Shown: piece by piece, positions 35,601-43,674 of the stretch | Position numbering within the stretch: the stretch's first letter is position 1 | How the letters are laid out: every line of letters starts with the position of its first letter | Origin: Natronococcus pandeyae | GTDB lineage: Archaea; Halobacteriota; Halobacteria; Halobacteriales; Natrialbaceae | Length of the DNA stretch: 64,000 nt | Reading direction: 5' to 3' | NCBI RefSeq assembly: GCF_008122205.1 | Contig: NZ_PHNJ01000002.1 | Location: 372,001 to 436,000, forward strand | The notes under the pieces: generated by a model | Told to the model about the DNA's origin: nothing | Seen by the model: the letters and a program-made list of their open reading frames with translations, nothing else | The model's database searches: none | Program-made: the position numbers and the translations under genes

Positions 35601-36307
35601 GTCTATTGAACTTTAGTGAAAGTTTCTTGCCAGATCAACGAGGCGGAAAGATGGACGCGCCGCTGGTCATGTCCTCCCGAATCGACCCCTCCGAGATCGA
35701 CGACGAGGCTCACAACATGGACATCGTCTCGCAGTACCCCCGCGAGTTCTACCTCGCGACCTTAGAACAGGCCGACGCCGACGAGGTCGACATCCAGATC
35801 GGCGAAGACACGCTGGGAACCGACGGCGAGTACACCGGCTTCGAGCACACTCACGACACCACCGACATCGCGATGGGGCCCGACCTCTCGGCGTACAAGA
35901 CCCTGGGGTCGATGATGGAGAAGATGGACGCCCAGCTCGAGCTCTCGCGAAAGCTCGCGGCGGTCGACGAGACCGACGTCGCCGAGCGGGTCATCGAGTA
36001 CCACTTCCTGCCGGACCTGATCGGTAATCTGCGGGCGTTCTCCCGACAGGAGACGCGCTGTCTCGACTGCGGCGAGAAGTTCCGTCGGATGCCCCTGACC
36101 GAGAGCTGCCGGGAGTGTGGCGGCCGCGTGAACCTCACCGTCCACCAGGGATCGGTCAACAAGTACATGCAGACCGCGATCGAGGTCGCCGAGGAGTACG
36201 ACTGCCGGACCTACACGAAACAGCGCCTCGAGGTTCTAGAGCGGTCGCTCGAGAGCGTCTTCGAGAACGACAAGAACAAACAGTCCGGGATCGAGGACTT
36301 CATGTAA
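32678..36307 (+). CDS. polD2: DNA polymerase D large (catalytic) subunit DP2
   Basis: A 1209-residue replicative polymerase subunit. The N-terminal region includes [20 protein letters not shown]. An acidic insert (residues about 286-318) is probably haloarchaeal. Cys-rich zinc modules lie at about 711-770 and near the C terminus (CLDCGEKF...CRECGG). The catalytic core is [20 protein letters not shown], with the Asp pair of the double-psi barrel near residues 963-965. There is no intein. However, codons around Asn961-Cys962 (35488-35660) are unlike the rest of the gene: ATA, AGG, AAT, TGT, CTA, TTG, AGT and CCA are used there. Confidence 0.97.
   Translation: [1209 protein letters not shown]
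35488..35660 (+). other. Atypical-codon patch in polD2 at the likely intein insertion site
   Basis: This stretch encodes the conserved catalytic segment but with AT-richer codons (ATA, GGA, AGG, AAT, TGT, CTA, two TTG, two AGT, CCA, CAA) rarely used elsewhere in the gene. It brackets the Asn961-Cys962 junction. The protein sequence is normal, so the change is synonymous. Confidence 0.75.
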
Positions 36308-36379
36308 CCTCACGGACTCGTCGGTGCGACACCGAACGAACTCCACAGCTTTCCGCCGAACAGTTCGAGCGCAGATCCT

Positions 36380-38107
36380 TCACGACGTATTCGTAATCGA
36401 GGCGGGGCGGTCTTCGACCCGGAGTCGGTCACCGTTTTCGTCCGGTGGTTCGTCGTCGTCGTACGTCTCTCGTTCGGCAACGGTGACGCGCGTCTCGCCC
36501 GATTCCGCGACGATCGCTCCGTTCTCTCGGACGAACGCGATTTCGTTCGCCGTCACCAACTCGTTCTCGTCGGGTATGGGAGCCCGCTCGACGGTCCCGT
36601 CGTGCTCGACCTCGAGAGAGAACTCTCCTCCTTCAGCGACGAGTGCGATCCGACGATCGTCGACGATCGGTTCGGCTTCGACCGATCCCGACTCGAAGGC
36701 GTGGACGCGTTCACCCTCGTGTTCGAGGTGGACGTGATAGGCGGTCTCGTTGCCGGCGACGTCCCAGCCGGTTCTGTCTACGTCGACGATAGATTGCCAG
36801 CCCAGGCCACCGACGGTGACGCGTGCGTCGCCGTACGCCCGGAGTTCGTCGGCTGACAGCGCTCGATGCCAGGTGTGTCGGTTCTCGTTGACGACGATGA
36901 CGCCGCTGGTCGTCAGATCGGTCGTCTCGCCGAACAGGGTCAGGTCGACGTACGAAACCCGCTTGTCTTCGGTCTCTTCGGTGTAGAAAACCGTGTATTC
37001 GTCCACGGCGAGTGCCCGGTCACGGTCGTCCGACTCGACGGCGACGAGGTTGAGCGGGACGGCAACGAGACTCATCACCACGAGCAAGGCGAGGAGAATC
37101 GACACCACCGCCGATCGGCGCGTGATCCGGCCGTAGATCGGTCGGTCGGTCGCGCTCACTGCGACCGTGATCGCCAACGAGAGCGCGAGCACGGCGATGA
37201 CACCGAGTGCCCCGTAGAGCACGAACGTCTCGGGACCGCGGATCCACCAGAACGTCCAGAGCGACAGCCACAGTCCGGCGAGAACCGATGCAATCCACAG
37301 TTCGAGCGGATCCGGGCGTTCGTTTCGACGCCACGCCAGAAGCACCCCGAAGAGGATGCCGATAAGAAAGCCGAGGATGTGTCCCTGAACGGCCGTCCCC
37401 GACCACCACGGCTGGGCGAACTCGACCGTCGTTTCTGCGACGACGACCGGCTCGGCGAGCGTGTTGACGAGCGCTCGTACGCCGCGGCGGGCTACCATCG
37501 CGACGATCGTAAGAAACGGATAGTGTACGAGCGTGAACCCCATGAACGCGAAAACGACGCCCGAGAACCCGATAACCGGTCCCCAGGAGAATAGCGCGGT
37601 CGCCAGGCCGACGAGAAAGATCGCCCCGGGAAAGAGTACGAACGCACGGATCCACGGATTCGTCCACCGTAACTCGAGTGCCGGTCGGGAGTCCGGAGTC
37701 GCTTTTCCTTCGTGGGCGTAGTGTCCCCAGACGTATTCGGCCAGCGGCGCGAAGACGAGCGCACTCGTGAGGTTGTTCAGGAGGTGACCGGGATGTGAGT
37801 GCGAGAACGCGGCAAACAGCACACCCATCGGATACAGGTACGACGAGGCAGTGAACGCCATCGTCACAGGTCGGTCCCAGTGCCAGAACCCTCCCTGAAC
37901 GAAGAGATACACCGAGAGCACGCCCACGATCGTGAGTATCGATCCCCAGGGAACGCCCAGGAGAAACCGCTCGCGAAGCGTGCGACTCCACCGTCCCTGC
38001 GGTCGAATAATTCGTCGGAGGACGAGCAGCGACACCAGTAGCGAGAGCAGAACCGCGAGTTGCCAACTCCACGCCGTGAAACCGTCCCACGCCATAGTAG
38101 CCGTCAT
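36380..38107 (-). CDS. Rhomboid family intramembrane serine protease
   Basis: 575 residues. The rhomboid core has HSHPGHLLNN (103-112), the nucleophile in GFSGVVF (Ser182) and the catalytic His243 in QGHILGF. About 8-9 membrane helices precede an extracytoplasmic beta-rich domain of about 220 residues (from DEYTVFYTEE onward). The large C-terminal domain is unusual for bacterial rhomboids but common in haloarchaea. The substrate is unknown. ATG 38107 and ATG 38095 are both possible starts. Confidence 0.9.
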   Translation of the reverse strand: MTATMAWDGFTAWSWQLAVLLSLLVSLLVLRRIIRPQGRWSRTLRERFLLGVPWGSILTIVGVLSVYLFVQGGFWHWDRPVTMAFTASSYLYPMGVLFAAFSHSHPGHLLNNLTSALVFAPLAEYVWGHYAHEGKATPDSRPALELRWTNPWIRAFVLFPGAIFLVGLATALFSWGPVIGFSGVVFAFMGFTLVHYPFLTIVAMVARRGVRALVNTLAEPVVVAETTVEFAQPWWSGTAVQGHILGFLIGILFGVLLAWRRNERPDPLELWIASVLAGLWLSLWTFWWIRGPETFVLYGALGVIAVLALSLAITVAVSATDRPIYGRITRRSAVVSILLALLVVMSLVAVPLNLVAVESDDRDRALAVDEYTVFYTEETEDKRVSYVDLTLFGETTDLTTSGVIVVNENRHTWHRALSADELRAYGDARVTVGGLGWQSIVDVDRTGWDVAGNETAYHVHLEHEGERVHAFESGSVEAEPIVDDRRIALVAEGGEFSLEVEHDGTVERAPIPDENELVTANEIAFVRENGAIVAESGETRVTVAERETYDDDEPPDENGDRLRVEDRPASITNTS

Positions 38108-38352
38108 ACCGTGACGGTAGTTATCGCTGTTCTGCGGGCTGCTGAACTGTCGCGGTTGCTGAAATCAGGTCGCGAGACGAGTGCTGATGCCGTTTGCAGC
38201 GAGACGGACGATACAGCTTCTGCTCACTCAGTTCTGTCCACCCACATTTTGTATCGCGATTACTGGTTTATGGTTTCGTTCAGTCGCGATTCGAGAAGAT
38301 ACTATGACTGTCCCGAAATCGATTAAACCGGGCGTTCTGGCCCCGTACTCCC

Positions 38353-38360
38353 TTTATACT
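38353..38360 (+). promoter_or_regulatory. TATA box of the rubredoxin-like gene
   Basis: TTTATACT lies about 28 bases before ATG 38384, consistent with a leaderless transcript. Confidence 0.5.
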
Positions 38361-38383
38361 GATGCAGAATGTTAGGATGTCAC

Positions 38384-38683
38384 ATGGCCGAAGAGCAAGA
38401 ACCACCGCGTCTCGGATTCGGCACGGAAGTGTATACGGAAGATGGAACGAAAGTTGGCCGTATTCGCGGGTTCGACGAGGAGGGGTTCTACGTGACGGTT
38501 CGGGACGGTCTCGAGGGGATGAGCGTCCAGCACGTCCGATCGGGCAAGAATCTCGGCGAGGCGGAGCTGATGTGGCGCTGCCTCGAGTGCGGTGAGATGG
38601 GGGATCTCAAGGACGACCTGCCCGAAAACTGTCCGTCCTGCGGGGCCGAACGGGAGGAGCTGTACTACTGGACCGAGGACTAG
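38384..38683 (+). CDS. Rubredoxin-like zinc-ribbon protein (DUF7130-like)
   Basis: A 99-residue protein. The N-terminal 60 residues form a PRC-barrel/SH3-like strand set (GTEVYTEDGTKVGRIRGFDEEGF). The C terminus carries a rubredoxin-type metal site: WRCLECGEMG and CPSCGAEREELYYW. It may bind Fe or Zn. Haloarchaeal homologues are annotated as rubredoxin-like without known partners. The start at ATG 38384 (MAEEQEPP) is supported by the TATA spacing. Confidence 0.8.
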   Translation: MAEEQEPPRLGFGTEVYTEDGTKVGRIRGFDEEGFYVTVRDGLEGMSVQHVRSGKNLGEAELMWRCLECGEMGDLKDDLPENCPSCGAEREELYYWTED

Positions 38684-38722
38684 GACGAAAACAGTTTTTA
38701 CCGCACTGGATCACCTGTCGGC

Positions 38723-39622
38723 ATGGATATCGTCGTTTTCGGGGCCGGAAGCCTCGGGAGTCTCGTCGGCGCCGCCCTCGCGCGTGAGCACGCGGTGACG
38801 CTCGTTGGACGCGCGGACCACGTCGACGCGATCCGCGAGAACGGGCTCTCTCTCGGGGGCGAACTCGAGGCTGAAGTCGAGCCGCGGGCGACGACCGACG
38901 GCGAGGGACTCGCGGCCGAACTCGCCGTCGTCACCGTCAAATCGTTCGACACCGCGGCGGCCGCCGAGACGCTCGCGACGGGGTCGTTCGACGCCGTCCT
39001 GTCGCTCCAGAACGGGATGGGAAACGAGGAGACGCTCGCTTCCGGACTCGAAGCCGCCGTTCTCGCGGGGACAGCGTCCTACGGTGCGATCCTCCGGAAG
39101 CCGGGTGTCGTCGAGTGTACCGGAGTCGGCGAGGTCGTGGTCGGCGACTGGCGAGGCGGTCGCTCACGGGCCGCCGAACGGGTCGGGGACGCGTTCGCGT
39201 CGAGCGGTCTCGAGACGACCGTCTCCGACGAGATGCCCCGACGGCTGTGGGAAAAGCTCGCCGTCAACGCCGGGATCAACGCCGTGACGGCGCTGACGGC
39301 CACGCAAAACGGTGCCGTCCTCGAGACGCCGGCGAACGATCTCGCTCGCGCCGCCACTCGCGAGACGGCACGCGTCGCTCGTGCGGAGGGGGTGGAACTC
39401 TCGAACCGTGATGCACTCGCTGCGATGGAACAGGTCGCCGGAGAGACGGCCGCGAACACGTCCTCGATGCGCCAGGACGTGCTCGCCGATCGCCGGACCG
39501 AGATCGACGCGATCAACGGCTACGTCGTCGATCGAGCGGCAGAGTGGGGGCTCGAGGTGCCGACCAATCGCACGCTCACGACGCTCGTCCGCGCCTGGGA
39601 ACGCGGCCGTGGGTGCAGGTAG
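38723..39622 (+). CDS. panE: 2-dehydropantoate 2-reductase (ketopantoate reductase family)
   Basis: 299 residues. The N-terminal Rossmann motif GAGSLGSLVGAALA binds NADP(H). The catalytic Lys lies in the second-domain segment RRLWEKLAVNAGINAVTALT, with Asn residues of the family and SSMRQDVLADRRTEIDAINGYV following. It would reduce ketopantoate to pantoate in coenzyme A synthesis, although family members with other 2-oxo acid substrates exist. It is transcribed just after the rubredoxin-like gene with a T-rich gap. Confidence 0.9.
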   Translation: MDIVVFGAGSLGSLVGAALAREHAVTLVGRADHVDAIRENGLSLGGELEAEVEPRATTDGEGLAAELAVVTVKSFDTAAAAETLATGSFDAVLSLQNGMGNEETLASGLEAAVLAGTASYGAILRKPGVVECTGVGEVVVGDWRGGRSRAAERVGDAFASSGLETTVSDEMPRRLWEKLAVNAGINAVTALTATQNGAVLETPANDLARAATRETARVARAEGVELSNRDALAAMEQVAGETAANTSSMRQDVLADRRTEIDAINGYVVDRAAEWGLEVPTNRTLTTLVRAWERGRGCR

Positions 39623-39713
39623 CGCGGCGCTACGGGCCGCGAAAACGCGCGGCGTGACGACTATTCGTCCGTAAAAATGCGAAGAGAAAACCGCTGCCCA
39701 AGCGACGACCCGG

Positions 39714-40070
39714 TTAGAACGGCGCTTCGGGGCCTTCGTCTGCCTCGCCGTCGTCGACGGTCTCGCCGGGGAAGGAGGGACTCATGCCGCCGCCCATATC
39801 GTCGCCACCCTCCATACCGGTGTGAGCGTTGACCTTCTCGATTTCGGGGATCTCTTTGACCATCCGGCTCTTGATCGCCTGGATCGTCATCGGCGAAATC
39901 CCACAGCCACTGCAGGCGCCGCCGAGCGCGATCGTGACCTCGCCTGTCTCGCGGTCGAGGTCCTGAATCGCTGCGCTACCGCCGTGCATCTGAATCTGCG
40001 GGAAGTTCCGTCGGAGGAAGTTCGCGACGCGGTCCTCGAGGTCGTCTCCGTCCTGGGTTTCGGTGCTCAT
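39714..40070 (-). CDS. NifU C-terminal domain iron-sulfur scaffold protein
   Basis: A 118-residue protein. The NifU-type domain ends in GGACSGCGISPMTIQAIK with the cluster-binding Cys53 and Cys56. The C-terminal tail is Met/Gly-rich (GGDDMGGGMSPSF) and acidic. It is expected to hold or transfer a [4Fe-4S] cluster. The start at ATG 40070 (MSTETQDGDDL) avoids an Arg-rich leader. Confidence 0.92.
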   Translation of the reverse strand: MSTETQDGDDLEDRVANFLRRNFPQIQMHGGSAAIQDLDRETGEVTIALGGACSGCGISPMTIQAIKSRMVKEIPEIEKVNAHTGMEGGDDMGGGMSPSFPGETVDDGEADEGPEAPF

Positions 40071-40140
40071 GTATCGGCGTTGGGGACGAGACTCCCTAAA
40101 CCTTCCGTCGTTCCCGTTCGCCCTCGTTGCGCGGGACGGT

Positions 40141-40458
40141 TCAGGCAAACCCGAAGACGCGCTCGAGTTCGGATTCGATCTCCTCGACGTGGATCTCCAG
40201 GACTTCTTCGAACCGCTCTTCCTCGACGAGGACGCCGGTCACTCGATCGTACGGATCGTCGGGGAGCTCGACTCGGAACTCTCCGTCTCCCTCGTAGAAG
40301 GGTTCGCTCTCGTTCAATACCTGCTGGTCGATCGCGTGTACGAGTTCGGAGTCGTACCGGTCGTTCATCCGGTTGAACGCGTTCTTGTACGCCTGCTGGA
40401 GTTCGGGAAAGTAGTTGGCGTACTTGTCTTCGAATTTCTCGGGATCGAACTCTGCCAT
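40141..40458 (-). CDS. Haloarchaeal protein, DUF5783-like
   Basis: A 105-residue acidic, mostly helical protein: MAEFDPEKFEDKYANYFPEL at the N terminus and VHAIDQQVLNESEPFYEGD in the middle. It matches a short haloarchaeal family I know as DUF5783. No catalytic motif is visible. It lies 70 bases upstream of the NifU-like gene on the same strand, so co-transcription is possible. Function unknown. Confidence 0.8.
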   Translation of the reverse strand: MAEFDPEKFEDKYANYFPELQQAYKNAFNRMNDRYDSELVHAIDQQVLNESEPFYEGDGEFRVELPDDPYDRVTGVLVEEERFEEVLEIHVEEIESELERVFGFA

Positions 40459-40622
40459 ACTCGATACGAGCGCGAGCGAAGACAAAAGTCGGACGATCGG
40501 ACGATCGCTCGTGTACACTCCGCCAAACCGGTCAAACGAATGACACGGTAGGGGTATCCTACATACGGAGGATGAGTATGCAAGCGGAACCGACACACCC
40601 ACCACTGCGATAGCGGTCCACA

Positions 40623-41006
40623 ATGTATTCCGATCAACATCCCATTCCACTGGAGGCACTCCCACCGGAATGGGGCCCTGTCGAGTGTTGCGACGGCTAC
40701 CTCGCGTACCGTCACACTCGACTGCCGATCGAACTCATCGCGGATCGCACTCCCGCCGATGGTTCACACCCCGGACTCGGACTGGGCTACTGCTGGGACC
40801 TCCAGTACCGGTACTCACTCGAGGATCGGTCGATCACCGAGATAGTTGGTCGGGTCTCGACCCGCCAGGCCGCAGTCGACGGTCTTTTCGAGTGTATGTC
40901 TCGCATTTCCGACTCCGTCGAGAACCCGTCGGATCCGGTCGAGATACTGGGCATCCTCGAGGGCGTCGGTCTCACGGACTCCGTTCCGGACGGCTGGTCG
41001 ACGTAG
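40623..41006 (+). CDS. Haloarchaeal conserved hypothetical protein
   Basis: A 127-residue protein with a compact N-terminal part rich in aromatics (LPPEWGPVECCDGYLAYRH, GYCWDLQYRYSLEDRSITEI) and an amphipathic C-terminal helix. The Cys pair at VECCDG and the lone later cysteines do not form a clear metal motif. It is divergent from the DUF5783-like gene. I cannot assign a function. Confidence 0.65.
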   Translation: MYSDQHPIPLEALPPEWGPVECCDGYLAYRHTRLPIELIADRTPADGSHPGLGLGYCWDLQYRYSLEDRSITEIVGRVSTRQAAVDGLFECMSRISDSVENPSDPVEILGILEGVGLTDSVPDGWST

Positions 41007-41237
41007 CGAGTCCGTACGGCGCGCTCGAAGCGTCGGCAACTGATTCTCTACCCCGAGAATTCTCAGCAGTGGGTCCTCGACCAGTCGTCACTGGATACCC
41101 CGTTCGTGTCGGCGAACGCCGATCGATAAACCTCATATTACGATACGAAAAACCGCGTTCTCTGCCGTCGACCGCCGTCGGAGCGCTTATGCGATCGTCC
41201 GGAGTATCGTCTGTAACGGATTTCCCAGTACGGTCCC

Positions 41238-41993
41238 ATGACATCTCAGATCCCCTTCGCCATTGACTTCCACGTCCACTCGGACGACTCCTACGATGGT
41301 CACGAACCGATCGAGCTCGTTCTCGAGCACGCGGCCGACATCGGACTCGACGGGGTCGTTATCACCGATCACGACGAGATCAGCGAGTCCCTCCGGGCTG
41401 CGGAACTCGCCCCCGAATACGGGCTCGTCGGCATTCCGGGCGTCGAGGTTTCGACGCGGCACGGCCATCTGCTCGCGATCGGCGTCGAGGAGCGACCCGA
41501 TCCCGGTCAGCCGTTCATGGACACCGTCGAGACCGTCCGCGAACTCGGCGGTGTCGCGATCATCCCCCACCCCTTCCAGCGAAGTCGCCACGGCGTCCGA
41601 AAGCGCCACATCCGGGATGCCGACGCGATCGAGGTCTACAACTCGATGCTCTTTACCGGCTACCGAAACCGTCGCGCGCGGACGTTCGCCAGGCGGCGCG
41701 GCTACCCCGAGATCGGCGCGAGCGACGCACACTACCTGCCGAACGTCGGCCGTGCCTACACCGAAATTCTCGTCACGCCCGACGAAGCGAACCCGACCAA
41801 GGCGGACATCGACGGGGACGACCTCATCGACGCCATCCTCGAGGGTCGCACGCAGATCCGCGGAAAGCGCACGCCGGTCCACAAGAGCACGATCCAGTAC
41901 GCCAAGGGTGCGGTCCGGAAGTCGACGTATCTGCTGACCTCGCGCGCGCCGCTGGTGCCGACGGTGCCGGCGTCGATGGATCGCTCGAGCTAG
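41238..41993 (+). CDS. PHP-domain metal-dependent phosphoesterase-like protein
   Basis: 251 residues. The metal-binding motifs of the PHP superfamily are in order: DFHVHSDDS (residues 9-17), ITDHDE, GVEVSTRHGHLLAIG, IPHPFQRSRHG and GASDAHY. The fold hydrolyses phosphate esters or polyphosphate-nucleotide ends. The haloarchaeal substrate is unknown. It converges with the DHH-family gene with a 4-base overlap of the two stops. Confidence 0.88.
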   Translation: MTSQIPFAIDFHVHSDDSYDGHEPIELVLEHAADIGLDGVVITDHDEISESLRAAELAPEYGLVGIPGVEVSTRHGHLLAIGVEERPDPGQPFMDTVETVRELGGVAIIPHPFQRSRHGVRKRHIRDADAIEVYNSMLFTGYRNRRARTFARRRGYPEIGASDAHYLPNVGRAYTEILVTPDEANPTKADIDGDDLIDAILEGRTQIRGKRTPVHKSTIQYAKGAVRKSTYLLTSRAPLVPTVPASMDRSS

Positions 41994-43585
41994 GAAAGCT
42001 GCTCGCCGACGATTTCGTCGGCGCGTTCGACGAACTCCTCTTCACGACCCGCCGGGACGGTGGCGCCAGCAGCGACGTCGTGACCGCCGCCGTCGCCGCC
42101 GACCGCCCGCGAGGCCTCGCCCATCACCTGCGAGAGGTCGAGTCCCTTCCGGACGAGGCTGTGGGTGCCGCGGGCCGAGACCTTGATCTCCTCGTCGGCC
42201 TCGTCGTCGCCATCGGTCTTCTCCTCCGCGGCTTCGCCGCTTTGGTTCGCGGAGCTACGCTCCGCGCTCTTCTCCGCGAACGCGAAGATCGGCTTCGATC
42301 GGCTGACGCCGTCGTTACCCATCGCCATTCCGGCGACGATGCCGACGATCGTCTCGCGGATGCGGTCGCCGGCGTGGAACCACTGGACGTGTTCCTCCTG
42401 GGTGACGCCTTCCGTCGTGACGAGGTCGATCCCTTCCGAGAGGTTTCGACGGTGGTTCCGCAGGAGCGTGCGGGCGCGCTCGAGCGCCCCCTCCCGGTTT
42501 CCGAGACAGACCCCGAGACCGACGTCGGCGCGGTCGTACCGGGCCGTCGCGTTGAGCAGCGTCGAGAACTCGCTCGCGTCCCGGAGCTCCGTTCCGACGG
42601 GTTCCGCACTGAGGACGTAGCTGGTGCCGACGAGCTGGTCGATCTTGGTCGCGGGAACGCCGCGCGAGACAGCCCGCTTGACGAGCGCGCTCGCGACGGT
42701 CTGTTTCTCCTCGCTCGTGAGCGCCGCCCAGCAGCGCCACTCGCCGTCGGACTTGAGATCGAGGTCGAGTTCGTCGAGGAACCGCAACGCGCCGCTCTGG
42801 TCGTTCGAGATGCCGGGAATGTAGACGTCCGTGGCGTACTCGAGGAACTTCGGCAGCGGACGAGTCTGTTTGCCGTAGAGCGCGAGGTCTTTGCCGGTCT
42901 CGACGACGCCGGCTTCGACGCCCTCCGCGACGATCTTCGCGTTCGCGCCGTGGAGTTCGCCTTCCGAGTCCTGCATATCGCCGACGGCGCCGACGACGGC
43001 GAGTGCGGCGAGGTCGCGGTTGTCGGTGCGGGCCGTCGCCGTCCCGCCGTCGGAGCGCCGCTCCGACGAGCATCGCGAACTCCCAGTTCGCTCACCGCCG
43101 TCGGCTGCGGTAACCGTTTCGCCGCTATCGGCCGTTTCGTCCGCAACCTCGGCAAGCGCCCGCGCGAGGACGTAACTCGCCCCGGCACCCGAAAGTTCCG
43201 AGGCGCCGTTGATTCCGAACAGGAGCGGGTTGAGGTGGAACTCGGTCTCTCGATCGGCCGGCTGGTGGTGGTCGGCGATGACGGGCGTGAACGCGCCGGC
43301 ATCCTCGTGCTCGCCGATGACGTCTAACTGGCCGCTCCCGAAGTCCGTAAAGAGGACGGTGTCGTACTCGGTCGCCGCGATCCCGGCGATGACGTCCTCG
43401 TCGAGTTGCTTCTCGAAGACGGTCTCGAAGGGAACCCCCGCGCGCTCGAGTGTCTGCGCGGCGATCGCGGCGCTGGTCAGCCCGTCGGCGTCGATGTGCG
43501 AGGCGAGCAACACGCGATCGCAGTCACAGAGATGTTCCGCGCACGCGATCGCTCGATCCTCGAGTTCGGGAACCGGCCCGGTCAT
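41990..43585 (-). CDS. DHH/DHHA1 family single-strand exonuclease-like protein (RecJ-like)
   Basis: A 531-residue protein. Motif I ASHIDADGLTSAAI and the DHH motif IADHHQPAD are intact, as is the C-terminal DHHA1 glycine motif GGDGGGHDVAAGA. RecJ-like archaeal proteins degrade single-stranded DNA or RNA from an end and can join replication/repair complexes. Two linker regions (near residues 160-180 and 445-470) contain GC-rich palindromes that are absent from the domains themselves. The start at ATG 43585 (MTGPVPELED) is chosen over an implausible Arg-rich extension. Confidence 0.88.
   Translation of the reverse strand: MTGPVPELEDRAIACAEHLCDCDRVLLASHIDADGLTSAAIAAQTLERAGVPFETVFEKQLDEDVIAGIAATEYDTVLFTDFGSGQLDVIGEHEDAGAFTPVIADHHQPADRETEFHLNPLLFGINGASELSGAGASYVLARALAEVADETADSGETVTAADGGERTGSSRCSSERRSDGGTATARTDNRDLAALAVVGAVGDMQDSEGELHGANAKIVAEGVEAGVVETGKDLALYGKQTRPLPKFLEYATDVYIPGISNDQSGALRFLDELDLDLKSDGEWRCWAALTSEEKQTVASALVKRAVSRGVPATKIDQLVGTSYVLSAEPVGTELRDASEFSTLLNATARYDRADVGLGVCLGNREGALERARTLLRNHRRNLSEGIDLVTTEGVTQEEHVQWFHAGDRIRETIVGIVAGMAMGNDGVSRSKPIFAFAEKSAERSSANQSGEAAEEKTDGDDEADEEIKVSARGTHSLVRKGLDLSQVMGEASRAVGGDGGGHDVAAGATVPAGREEEFVERADEIVGEQLS
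42228..42266. repeat. Two short-loop palindromes inside the DHH gene linker
   Basis: GCGGC-TTC-GCCGC (42228-42240) and an 8-bp stem CGCGGAGC/GCTCCGCG with loop TAC (42248-42266). They fall in the coding region of a charged linker (SAERSSANQSGEAAEEK) and keep the frame. Confidence 0.8.
43048..43068. repeat. 9-bp stem palindrome inside the DHH gene linker
   Basis: CGTCGGAGC-GCC-GCTCCGACG: a 9-bp perfect stem with a 3-base loop. It encodes part of the polar linker SSERRSDGG. It has the same layout as the pair at 42228-42266. Confidence 0.8.
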
Positions 43586-43674
43586 CGGTTCATCGGTCGA
43601 TGATGGGTCGTCATACGGGATAAACTTCCGGCTTCGGTGACGGTCGCCAGTATTCGGGTCGCGTCTCTCGAGGG

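Noticed and set aside
32678-36307. An intein inside PolD2
   Set aside because: The protein is of intein-free length and the catalytic segment is continuous; no splicing-domain blocks are present. Only the codon pattern is unusual.
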